A DNA stretch of 9,876 nt from JAMBLL01 sp964387145. Lineage in GTDB: Bacteria; Actinomycetota; Acidimicrobiia; Spongiisociales; UBA5794. This document shows, piece after piece, positions 1 through 5,876 of the stretch. The notes beneath the pieces were generated by a model. The model was not told the origin of the DNA, did no database searches, and saw nothing but the letters and a program-made list of their open reading frames with translations. The DNA lies in contig CAYLVM010000089.1 in NCBI GenBank assembly GCA_964387145.1, positions 1-9,876 on the forward strand, in the 5' to 3' direction. A program made the position numbers and the translations under genes. The stretch's first letter is position 1. Each line of letters begins with the position of its first letter.

Positions 1-167
1 GAAATGCGATGGCAGCATGGGACGAAGGTGGATCTCTCCTCGAGCGACTCTCAGGTGATCCGGAAATGATCCTCGATACTGAGAAGCTTGCAACCTGTTT
101 CACCGCCGAGCGCTCTCTCCACAACGCATCGGTGATCTTCGAGCGCCTCGAGGAAGCGAACCTGTAG
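1..167 (+). CDS. purB: Adenylosuccinate lyase, C-terminal end (partial)
   Basis: This is the last 54 codons of a gene that enters from the left edge; the first complete codon begins at base 3 and the stop is TAG at 165-167. The peptide resembles the C-terminal helical domain of adenylosuccinate lyase: an N-A-M-x-x-W-x-E-G stretch, then LLERLSGDPE, then a segment ending SLHNASVIFERLEEANL. The enzyme (fumarase/aspartase superfamily, cytosolic, homotetramer in known cases) releases fumarate from SAICAR to give AICAR and from adenylosuccinate to give AMP. The active-site segments lie outside the window. Its position upstream of purC on the same strand, as in other actinobacterial pur clusters, supports the call. 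Two opposite-strand genes and a promoter separate it from purC, so purC is probably not transcribed from the purB promoter. The call rests on C-terminal similarity and context only. Confidence 0.8.
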   Translation, partial: NAMAAWDEGGSLLERLSGDPEMILDTEKLATCFTAERSLHNASVIFERLEEANL

Positions 168-235
168 GGACGCGACGCGACTGCAGTGACGACAACGGTT
201 CACGGCGTCCACACCTGCACGGATTCGATGCACCA

Positions 236-352
236 TGTCGGGTTCTTCGGTCCTCCTTTCAACCTGGATCCGCGATGTGGCCGTCCCCGATCCCGGATAT
301 CGCAGTTGCCTCAAGGGTTTCGCGGTGTCGGGTTCCTCTGTCTTCCTTTCAA
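236..352. repeat. Diverged 27-nt direct repeat (two copies)
   Basis: Bases 236-262 and 326-352 match at 24 of 27 positions, with a period of 90 bp. Both begin TGTCGGGTTC and end CCTTTCAA. The second copy continues into the left hairpin of the 340-539 element. The first copy is followed by a decayed version of the hairpin's right arm (263-270), so it may be a degraded extra copy of that element's end. Confidence 0.7.
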
Positions 353-430
353 GGAGGACGGGCGAGGAGCCTTAGCGACGAGCCAGGAGGATGGGGGCTC
401 GAGGTTGTGTCAGTGTCCCTTGGGCTTTCA

Positions 431-525
431 CCCCCCTCGCTCGAAGACTCGCTTGTCCCCGGGTCTTTGCCGTACCAGGCTCGCAGGCTCGCGGTCCCCC
501 CTCGCTCGAAGACTCGCTTGTCCCC
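431..525. repeat. Exact 30-bp direct repeat, two copies
   Basis: Bases 431-460 and 496-525 are identical, starting with six C and containing CTCGCTCGAAGACTCGCTTG before a final TCCCC. They are separated by 35 bp. The second copy runs directly into the hairpin at 520-539; the first has no hairpin after it. This suggests a partial internal duplication of the right end of the 340-539 element. Confidence 0.85.
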
Positions 526-539
526 CCTGAAGGGGGGAC
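520..539. terminator. Possible bidirectional terminator hairpin
   Basis: GTCCCCCCT, a GA spacer and AGGGGGGAC form a perfect inverted repeat; a realistic fold is an 8-bp stem with a TGAA tetraloop. It lies between the convergent purB and globin genes, so it could stop transcripts from both sides. There is no T-tract, and it is also the end of a repeat element, so terminator function is only inferred. Confidence 0.35.
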
Positions 540-628
540 GGGAGAATCGGAAGGCTGGAGGCGGGTTCGGCCACGCGGATCGACGTTTACCGGCGACGCG
601 TAAGCACCCAGGAATGGCCCGGGTTTCC

Positions 629-642
629 GACTGTGAACTGTA
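629..642. repeat. Two heptamer units of the RRCTGTG repeat family
   Basis: GACTGTG (629-635) is followed directly by AACTGTA (636-642). They match the 7-bp units found upstream of purC (1852-1886) and purF (8331-8351). This copy lies 42 bases beyond the globin stop, in the convergent purB/globin gap, not near a recognisable promoter. Confidence 0.55.
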
Positions 643-683
643 GACCCGTCGACCGCATCCACCGATCTACGTGTTACCTGCCT

Positions 684-1082
684 CTACCTGTTTGTCATGT
701 GTTGAGCGAGAGCGTTGAACTTCCCGTCGAGGAACGCACGCACGGGTCCCGCTACCTCGTTGTCGTCGAGGGACCGCTCCATGCATGCCAGCCAGGCATC
801 GACCTCTGCTTCACCGATCGCGAACGGCATGTGTCGCATCCGCATCCGTGGGTGCCCACGGTGCGACGAGTAGAGATCGGGTCCCCCCGTCCACTCCACG
901 AGGTACTCGAACAGCTTCTGGCGCGATACCGCATCGTCTTCAGGGAGCATCGCTCGCAAGTTCGGCGCGTCGGCGTCGACGATGTCGTAGAAGCGATCCA
1001 CGATGGAACGAATGCGTTCCTGACCGCCGAGGGCATCGAAGGGTGTGGAGTCGGTGCCCCAGGGGTTCTCAGCTTCCGTCAT
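684..1082 (-). CDS. Group II truncated hemoglobin (TrHbO type)
   Basis: The 132-residue product is a small cytosolic heme protein of the truncated (2-on-2) globin family. Visible family marks are the early L-G-G (18-20), Phe31-Tyr32 with Tyr32 as B10, the GGP turn at 66-68, the motif HPRMRMRHMPFAIG with His84 as the proximal (F8) heme ligand, and Trp97 at G8, typical of group II. Group II globins bind O2 tightly and are linked to oxygen, NO or peroxide chemistry; which of these applies here cannot be read from sequence. The length is normal for the family. The ATG at 1082 gives about 14 residues before the conserved globin start. No Shine-Dalgarno sequence is visible. It reads opposite to the pur genes, downstream of the DUF-like gene, and the hairpin at 1115-1161 lies between the two. 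Whether the two are co-transcribed is uncertain. Confidence 0.9.
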   Translation of the reverse strand: MTEAENPWGTDSTPFDALGGQERIRSIVDRFYDIVDADAPNLRAMLPEDDAVSRQKLFEYLVEWTGGPDLYSSHRGHPRMRMRHMPFAIGEAEVDAWLACMERSLDDNEVAGPVRAFLDGKFNALAQHMTNR

Positions 1083-1114
1083 GAGCGAGTCGCAGGGAAG
1101 GTCCCATGCACAGG

Positions 1115-1161
1115 ATGATCTCCGGTCCGACTCGCAACGATGGGAGTCGGACCGGAGTCAT
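1115..1161 (-). terminator. Strong hairpin between DUF-like gene and globin gene
   Basis: CTCCGGTCCGACTC (1120-1133) is perfectly complementary to GAGTCGGACCGGAG (1144-1157), giving a 14-bp GC-rich stem with a 10-nt loop. Allowing one bulged T at 1119, ATGA/TCAT adds four more pairs. It starts about 20 bases past the stop of the minus-strand gene at 1182-1679 and ends about 33 bases before the globin start. The simplest reading is a terminator for the upstream gene. There is no T-run on either side, so it could instead be an attenuator or an mRNA-stabilising structure ahead of the globin. Confidence 0.6.
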
Positions 1162-1181
1162 TCCAGCATGTCCGATCTTCG

Positions 1182-1679
1182 TTACGCTCCGGCGCCCAGG
1201 GCGATGAGTGCCTCGGGGCTGAGGAAGTCCTGAGCGATGAGGACGCCGCCCGAATCGCGCATCGCGTTACGGAAGCCGATCGCCCAGGTGTGTTCGATGA
1301 TGGCGAGCATCGCCGCTCCTCCAGCCGGGATGTCCTGTGCGATCGTCGCCACAGCTTCTGCATCGAGTCCATACTCGTACTCATCGAGAGCCGACATCGC
1401 ACCGGCGAGTGCACCGATCTCCGCTCCGTCGACACCGCCGGCACCGAGTCCGATGAGAGCACCGATCCAGGCGCCATACGTCATGGCCTCATCTTGGGTG
1501 AGGTCCGACATCTGGGCAGCAGCAACGTTGCCCGCCTCGTCCTTGTAGACGCCGAGCACGTCGACGATACGGACCGTGCCGGAATCGCTGGCACTCACCA
1601 GTTCGGACAGGATGCTTCCGTCGAGTTGTGGGTCGGCGAAACCGATGACGAGCAGTTGAAGGGGGCCGATCTGTTCCAT
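1182..1679 (-). CDS. DUF1269/DUF6325-like small protein of unknown function
   Basis: The product is 165 residues. It begins GPLQLLVIGFADPQLDGSIL, followed by a segment rich in I/V/D (TVRIVDVLGVYKDEAG, 35-50) that looks like a ferredoxin-like beta-alpha-beta fold. A Gly/Ala-rich hydrophobic stretch follows at 68-96 and an acidic Asp/Glu/Tyr turn at 99-106. The C-terminal segment AAMLAIIEHTWAIGFRNAMR (122-141) leads into GGVLIAQDFLSPE. This pattern recalls actinobacterial proteins annotated DUF1269 or DUF6325, whose role is unknown; the family name is from memory and unverified. The Gly/Ala stretch could touch a membrane but is not a clear transmembrane helix. The ATG at 1679 is preferred over an in-frame upstream start at 1793 because conserved-looking sequence begins here and the extension is Arg/Ser-rich. 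A weak GAGAG lies 10-15 bases upstream. It is divergent from purC. Confidence 0.7.
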   Translation of the reverse strand: MEQIGPLQLLVIGFADPQLDGSILSELVSASDSGTVRIVDVLGVYKDEAGNVAAAQMSDLTQDEAMTYGAWIGALIGLGAGGVDGAEIGALAGAMSALDEYEYGLDAEAVATIAQDIPAGGAAMLAIIEHTWAIGFRNAMRDSGGVLIAQDFLSPEALIALGAGA

Positions 1680-1711
1680 GTGGATACGTCTCTCACGATC
1701 TGGTTGGGGTC

Positions 1712-1733
1712 CGGGCAACGCCGTCGTTGCCCG
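1712..1733. promoter_or_regulatory. Perfect 9-bp inverted repeat upstream of the DUF-like gene
   Basis: CGGGCAACG (1712-1720) and CGTTGCCCG (1725-1733) are perfectly complementary with a 4-nt spacer. The repeat lies 33-54 bases upstream of the minus-strand start at 1679. It could be a hairpin in that gene's 5' leader or an operator in the divergent region toward purC. There is no direct evidence for either role. Confidence 0.45.
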
Positions 1734-1851
1734 TCGGAACCCTACCGACGGAATGGAGATGCTTGTCCAACTCCTCGACCCAGCCTCAGACACCGCACGG
1801 TCAATCTACGTTCCGTAGTCGTTGGTTGAGTCAGCAGCTGGGAACATGCTG

Positions 1852-1886
1852 AGCTGTGAACTGACAGCTGTCGACTGTGAACTACC
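1852..1886 (+). repeat. Heptamer tandem array overlapping the purC promoter
   Basis: Five 7-bp units lie in uninterrupted phase at 1852, 1859, 1866, 1873 and 1880. The first is AGCTGTG and the fourth GACTGTG; the others keep the RRCT or AGCTGT core with one to three changes. Every unit starts with two purines followed by CT. The array contains CTGACA (1861-1866), usable as a -35 box, and its last unit runs into the -10 box at 1883-1888. The same unit recurs upstream of purF and in the purB/globin gap. Confidence 0.7.
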
Positions 1887-1888
1887 AT
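1861..1888 (+). promoter_or_regulatory. Putative purC operon promoter, leaderless
   Basis: CTGACA (1861-1866, five of six matches to TTGACA), a 16-bp spacer and TACCAT (1883-1888, TANNNT form) make a reasonable housekeeping promoter. The -10 box ends 7 nt before the purC GTG at 1896, so transcription would start at or next to the start codon. The promoter lies inside the heptamer array. A GACAGCTGTC palindrome (1863-1872) overlaps the -35 box and is a possible operator. Confidence 0.6.
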
Positions 1889-1895
1889 TCCCCTC

Positions 1896-2786
1896 GTGCC
1901 GACGCTGGAACACCTTGGATCGGGCAAGGTCCGCGAGCTCTACCGCGTCGACGACGAGCAGTTGCTGCTGGTCGCGACGGACCGCATCTCTGCGTTCGAT
2001 GTCGTTCTCGGTGAGGACATCCCCCACAAAGGCCGGGTTCTCACCGGGCTGTCGCTGCACTGGTTCGACGTTCTCGAGACGCCGCACCATCTGATCTCCG
2101 CAGACACGAGGTCTATGAGCTTCCTTGCCGCTCATGAGCAGGCCGAGTTCGCTGGGAGAGCGATGCTCGTCCGTGCCGCTGAGGTCATCCCGATGGAGTG
2201 CGTGATCCGCGGGTACCTGTACGGCTCCTCCTGGAAGGAGTACGCCGCCGGGGGCGGCCCAACCACCGAGCACCTCCCGCCCGGTCTCGAAATGGCGAGC
2301 AAGCTCCCTGAGCCGATCTTCACCCCTGCAACGAAGGCAGAGAGCGGTCACGACGAGAACCTCACCGAGGCACAGGCACGGGCGTTCGTCGGTGACGACG
2401 TATACGAGGAGCTGCGGTCCCGGTCGCTGACGATCTACGCCACGGGTTCCTCACACGCAGCAGAGCGCGGCATCATCCTTGCCGACACGAAGTTCGAGTT
2501 CGGTATCGTCGATGACGAGATCGTCCTCATCGACGAGGTCCTCACACCGGACTCCTCGCGGTACTGGCCGGCCGATGCATGGCGGCCGGGTGCGGTGATG
2601 CCGTCGTTCGACAAGCAGCCGGTTCGCGACTGGCTCGAGACCCAGGACGGCTGGGACAAAGAACCCCCTGCCCCACCGATGCCGGCCGACGTGATCGAGG
2701 CGACATCGGTCCGCTACATCGAAGCCTACGAACGGCTCACCGGCAAGCCGTTCGACGACTACCTCGCCTCCATGGGTGTGACGTGA
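1896..2786 (+). CDS. purC: Phosphoribosylaminoimidazole-succinocarboxamide (SAICAR) synthetase
   Basis: The 296-residue cytosolic enzyme joins aspartate to CAIR using ATP to form SAICAR, the substrate that PurB then cleaves. Visible motifs are SGKVRELY (9-16) in the N-terminal ATP-binding lobe, VATDRISAFD (26-35), the ECVIRGYLYGSSWKEY segment, and the signature LIDEVLTPDSSRYWP (211-225). The length fits the longer PurC form found in Actinomycetota and yeast rather than the roughly 240-residue E. coli form. The GTG at 1896 puts SGK at residue 9, as expected. There is no Shine-Dalgarno sequence; the upstream -10 box suggests leaderless translation. It is the first gene of the operon, and its stop overlaps the purS start by 4 nt (GTGA). 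Confidence 0.97.
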   Translation: MPTLEHLGSGKVRELYRVDDEQLLLVATDRISAFDVVLGEDIPHKGRVLTGLSLHWFDVLETPHHLISADTRSMSFLAAHEQAEFAGRAMLVRAAEVIPMECVIRGYLYGSSWKEYAAGGGPTTEHLPPGLEMASKLPEPIFTPATKAESGHDENLTEAQARAFVGDDVYEELRSRSLTIYATGSSHAAERGIILADTKFEFGIVDDEIVLIDEVLTPDSSRYWPADAWRPGAVMPSFDKQPVRDWLETQDGWDKEPPAPPMPADVIEATSVRYIEAYERLTGKPFDDYLASMGVT

Positions 2787-3031
2787 CCCACACATTCGTC
2801 GTCCGGATCGAGCGAAAGCCCGGGCTATCCGACCCGGAGGGTACGACCACGGCGAAGGCCCTCCGAGACCTCGGATTCGATGAGGTCGGCAGGGTCTCGT
2901 TCGGGCGAACGATCACGCTCGAGGTCGATGCCGATTCTCTCGAGGCCGCACGCGACAGCATCGACACGATGTGCCGCAGGCTCCTGGCGAACCCGGTGAT
3001 CGAGAGCTACACCATCGAGACGGCGTCGTGA
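2783..3031 (+). CDS. purS: FGAM synthetase subunit PurS
   Basis: The 82-residue protein is the small structural subunit of the three-part formylglycinamidine ribonucleotide synthetase. In known systems PurS dimers bridge PurL and PurQ and help carry ammonia between their active sites. The sequence has the usual KPGLSDPEG motif (12-20), then the helix TAKALRDLGFDEV, a FGRTITLEV strand and a C-terminal CRRLLANPVIESYTIE segment. The GTG at 2783 overlaps the purC stop (GTGA), and its own TGA overlaps the purQ GTG, so its translation is likely coupled on both sides. This start gives the normal family length; the same frame is open further upstream inside purC, but that sequence is not PurS-like. 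Confidence 0.95.
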   Translation: MTHTFVVRIERKPGLSDPEGTTTAKALRDLGFDEVGRVSFGRTITLEVDADSLEAARDSIDTMCRRLLANPVIESYTIETAS

Positions 3032-3720
3032 CGACCGCCGTCGTGGTGTTCCCAGGCACCAACTGCGAACACGACATCACCCACGCCCTGAACCTCCTCG
3101 GTACTGATACCGAGTACGTCTGGCACCGAGATGTCGACATCTCGGGTGCCGACGGCATCGTGCTGCCGGGAGGGTTCGCCCACGGCGACTACCTGCGGAC
3201 CGGGGCGATCGCGCGTCTGTCCCCGATCATGGCCGAGGTCGAACGATGTGCATCGGAAGGCCTCCCGATCGTTGGTGTCTGCAACGGGTTCCAGATTCTC
3301 TGCGAGGCGGGCATCCTCCCGGGTGCACTGATCGCCAACCGGGACCTCAAGTTCATCTGCAAACCGATCCACGTCCGTGTGGAGTCGACCGACAGCGTTC
3401 TCACCCGTACCGCCCATCTCGGTGAGGTGCTCCGTATCCCTCTGAACTCGTACGAGGGCAACTACGTCACGACAGACATCGAAGCGGTCGAGGCTGAGGG
3501 CGACGTCATCCTGCGCTACTGCAACCCATCTGGAGAGGTGACCGAGGAGGCCAACCCGAACGGTTCGACGAACTCGATCGCAGGCATCGCTAACCGTGGA
3601 CGCAACGTTGCCGGACTCATGCCACACCCCGAACGGGCCATCGAGGAGATCCTCGGATCGTCCGACGGTCGGGTCCTTCTCGAGTCGTTCGTCGCGTCCG
3701 TCGAGGCGGTACGGATGTGA
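3028..3720 (+). CDS. purQ: FGAM synthetase glutaminase subunit PurQ
   Basis: The 230-residue class I (triad) glutamine amidotransferase releases ammonia from glutamine for PurL. It starts with the diagnostic FPGTNCEHD (8-16). The oxyanion-strand region LPGGFAHGDYLRTGAI follows, and the nucleophile is Cys85 within GVCNGFQIL. His200 and Glu202 in LMPHPER complete the triad. All three catalytic residues are intact and the length is typical for free-standing PurQ. The GTG at 3028 overlaps the purS stop and puts the protein start just before the first beta strand. The stop overlaps the purL GTG (GTGA). The three subunit genes are adjacent and coupled, in keeping with assembly in a fixed ratio. Confidence 0.97.
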   Translation: MTTAVVVFPGTNCEHDITHALNLLGTDTEYVWHRDVDISGADGIVLPGGFAHGDYLRTGAIARLSPIMAEVERCASEGLPIVGVCNGFQILCEAGILPGALIANRDLKFICKPIHVRVESTDSVLTRTAHLGEVLRIPLNSYEGNYVTTDIEAVEAEGDVILRYCNPSGEVTEEANPNGSTNSIAGIANRGRNVAGLMPHPERAIEEILGSSDGRVLLESFVASVEAVRM

Positions 3721-5876
3721 CAACGTCAGAGACTCCCAACCACATCCAACTCGGCATGACCGACGACGAGTACACCGACGTCGTCAACCTCCTCGGCCGA
3801 GAGCCACGCCCCGCCGAACTTGCCATGTACTCGGTCATGTGGTCCGAGCACTGCTCCTACAAGTCGTCTCGCTCGCATCTCGGGAGGTTCCGTTCCGATC
3901 AGCCGTGGGTCGTCGTTGGGCCGGGTGAGAACGCCGGTGTCGTTGACCTCGGAGACGGTTGGCTCGCAGCGCTGCGGATCGAGAGCCACAACCACCCGTC
4001 CTTCGTCGAGCCGTACCAGGGAGCCGCCACGGGTGTCGGGGGGATCCTGCGCGACATCTTCACCATGGGTGCCAGGCCGATCGCCGTGTGGGACTCGATC
4101 CGGTTCGGACCGCTCGACGACCCCTCCAACAGGTACCTCTTCGAGGGTGTCGTCTCGGGAATCGCCGGATACGGGAACGCCGTTGGGGTGCCGACCCTCG
4201 GTGGCGAGGTCGAGTTCGCCGACCGTTTCTCGAAGAACCCATTGGTCAACGTGATGGCACTCGGCATCCTCCGTCGGGATCAACTCGTTCTCTCCGCCGC
4301 GTCCGGGATCGGCAACGTCGCCGTTCTGCTCGGCAACGCCACCGGACGCGACGGTATCGGAGGTGCATCGATCCTTGCTTCGGCGTCCTTCGAGGAGGGG
4401 GACGAGGAGAAACGCCCGAGCGTCCAGGTGGGAGACCCGTTCGAGGAGAAGAAACTCATCGAGGTATGCCTCGAGCTGTACGACAAGGGCCTCGTCGTCG
4501 CCATCCAGGACCTCGGAGCGGCAGGTATCTCGTGCGCGACGTCCGAGACCGCAGGCAACGGAGGGATGGGGATGAAGGTCGATCTCGACTCCGTCCATGT
4601 GAGAGAGCCTGGGATGACACCTGGTGAGATCCTGATGTCCGAGTCTCAGGAGCGGATGCTCGCCATCGTGTCCCCCGATCAGGTTGACGAGGTACTCGCC
4701 ATCGCAGCCAAGTGGGAGATCGACGCGTCCACGATCGGCGTCGTGACCCAAGGACCTCAACTCGAGGTGTCGTCCGGAGGCAGTCTCGTCGCCGAGGTCC
4801 CCGCCGCCTCCCTCGCCGACGAAGCACCCAGGTACGACCGGCCTGCCGAGAGGCCGGGCTACCTCGACGATCTTTGGGCATCGGAGCCCGTCGTTCCCGA
4901 TGCCATCGACGTTGGCGAAGCGATCGCTGTTCTCCTCGACGACCCTGCGCTCGGTGACCGCTCATGGATCTCGTCGCAGTACGACCACATGTTGTTCCTC
5001 AACACCGTCATCGAACCCGGACACGACGGGTCGCTGCTCCGCATCAAGGGGACACACAAAGCCATGGCGGTGTCCACCGACGGTGACTCACTGCGCACCT
5101 ATCTCGACCCGAAGCGGGGAGCAGCCAGGATCGTGTTCGAGTCGGCCCTCAACGTGGCCGTCACCGGAGCCCGGCCGTACGCGCTGGTCGACAACCTCAA
5201 CTTCGGAAACCCGGAGGAACCCGGAGTCATGTGGCAGTTCATCGAGTCCGTGGATGGCATGGCATGGGCCTGTGAGGAACTCGACGTCCCCGTTGTCGGC
5301 GGCAACGTGTCGTTCTACAACCAGACGGACGGTGTCGACATCTACCCCACTCCCGTCGCCGGGATGCTGGGCTTCTGCGACCCGATGCCGAAGCACCCGC
5401 CACGTCTCGATAAGGCCACCGAGGGTATGGCGGTCTGGCTCGTCGGACCCGAGGCACGCGGAGACTTCGCCGCCTCGGCCTACGACCGGATCGTCAACGA
5501 CCATCTCGGTGGACGACCCCTCGACGTCGATGGCGACACGGCTCGGCACGTCGTCGCTGCCGCAGCGACGCTCGCCTACGAGATCCCGGTGCTCCACGAC
5601 GTATCCCTCGGAGGCGTCGCCGTCGCCCTTGCCGAGATCGCGTTCGCCTCCGATGTGGGGTTCATGGTCGATGGCATGACCGGTAGCGAACTCTTCGACG
5701 AGACCCCGTTGCGGTTCCTTGCCGTGGCGTCGAGCGACCAACTCGACACCCAGGTTCCCCGTCGGAGGATCGGTACGATCGGTGGAGATCGGCTCGACTT
5801 CGGACAGGCTGGGTCGATTTCCCTCGACCGTGCCCGTCGGATCTGGCAGGACGCTCTCCCCCGACGCATGCGATGA
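3717..5876 (+). CDS. purL: FGAM synthetase large subunit PurL (short form)
   Basis: The 719-residue ATP-dependent subunit converts FGAR plus ammonia to FGAM. This is the short PurL of bacteria that use separate PurS and PurQ, close to the usual length. Order of marks: MWSEHCSYKSS (41-51, with His45), RIESHNHPSFVEPYQGAATG beginning at Arg87, GGEVEFADRF, GDPFEEKKLIEVCLELYDKG in the first AIRS-like half, DLGAAGISCATSETAGNGGMGM, and SESQERM. The second half has the YALVDNLNFGNPEEP and VVGGNVSFYNQT segments. One feature to check is DVSLGG (628-633), where I would expect DVSDGG or DLSDGG. The GTG at 3717 overlaps the purQ stop, and the TGA overlaps the amidase ATG (ATGA). Confidence 0.97.
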   Translation: MTTSETPNHIQLGMTDDEYTDVVNLLGREPRPAELAMYSVMWSEHCSYKSSRSHLGRFRSDQPWVVVGPGENAGVVDLGDGWLAALRIESHNHPSFVEPYQGAATGVGGILRDIFTMGARPIAVWDSIRFGPLDDPSNRYLFEGVVSGIAGYGNAVGVPTLGGEVEFADRFSKNPLVNVMALGILRRDQLVLSAASGIGNVAVLLGNATGRDGIGGASILASASFEEGDEEKRPSVQVGDPFEEKKLIEVCLELYDKGLVVAIQDLGAAGISCATSETAGNGGMGMKVDLDSVHVREPGMTPGEILMSESQERMLAIVSPDQVDEVLAIAAKWEIDASTIGVVTQGPQLEVSSGGSLVAEVPAASLADEAPRYDRPAERPGYLDDLWASEPVVPDAIDVGEAIAVLLDDPALGDRSWISSQYDHMLFLNTVIEPGHDGSLLRIKGTHKAMAVSTDGDSLRTYLDPKRGAARIVFESALNVAVTGARPYALVDNLNFGNPEEPGVMWQFIESVDGMAWACEELDVPVVGGNVSFYNQTDGVDIYPTPVAGMLGFCDPMPKHPPRLDKATEGMAVWLVGPEARGDFAASAYDRIVNDHLGGRPLDVDGDTARHVVAAAATLAYEIPVLHDVSLGGVAVALAEIAFASDVGFMVDGMTGSELFDETPLRFLAVASSDQLDTQVPRRRIGTIGGDRLDFGQAGSISLDRARRIWQDALPRRMR

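Larger units (their letters stand above)
340..539. repeat. REPIN/MITE-like element with hairpin-forming inverted ends
   Basis: The two ends of this 200-bp block, 340-366 and the reverse complement of 513-539, agree at 20 of 27 positions without gaps. Each end folds on itself. On the left, GTCTTCCTT (340-348) pairs with AAGGAGGAC (351-359) with one wobble pair. On the right, GTCCCCCCT (520-528) pairs perfectly with AGGGGGGAC (531-539). The left end continues inward with a GCGAG-rich tract (to about 390) that resembles the reverse complement of the right-hand tract (496-519). Two palindromic units in opposite orientation is the architecture of REPINs and small non-autonomous elements. No transposase is present, and no target-site duplication is obvious. 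Mobility is inference. Confidence 0.55.
168..683. other. Gene-free convergent intergenic region with repeats
   Basis: These 516 bases lie between the purB stop (+) and the globin stop (-). Short open frames exist on both strands, but they overlap each other, run through repeats, have no recognisable protein features and no good start signals, so I see no gene. The region contains a diverged 27-nt direct repeat (236-262 and 326-352), a 200-bp element with hairpin ends (340-539), an exact 30-bp direct repeat inside it (431-460 and 496-525), and two heptamer units at 629-642. Nothing is recognised in 543-628 or 650-683. Because the flanking genes converge, one or more of the hairpins may terminate transcription from both sides. 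Confidence 0.75.

Noticed and set aside
194..206. AACGGTTCACGGC as a further heptamer copy
   Set aside because: Only one weakly matching unit is present and there is no tandem neighbour in phase.
431..525. Two identical 30-bp repeats with a 35-bp spacer, which looks like a minimal CRISPR array
   Set aside because: There are only two copies and no cas genes. The second repeat runs into a hairpin, and a diverged inverted relative lies at 340-390, so these are parts of a palindromic repeat element.
186..662. Overlapping open frames on both strands in the purB-globin gap
   Set aside because: They run through repeats, have biased composition typical of GC-rich non-coding sequence, and show no protein motif or start signal.
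1680..1793. Upstream extension of the DUF-like protein to a start at 1793
   Set aside because: The extra 38 residues are Arg/Ser-rich and would include the 1712-1733 hairpin; the conserved-looking protein begins at the ATG at 1679.
1140..1829. 229-codon plus-strand open frame opposite the DUF-like gene
   Set aside because: It is antisense to a gene with a sensible protein fold, and its product is low-complexity (R/S/D/H-rich) with no recognisable motif.
3007..4760. Long minus-strand open frames (238 and 344 codons) opposite purQ and purL
   Set aside because: They are mirror frames of strongly conserved genes in high-GC DNA; their products have no family features.
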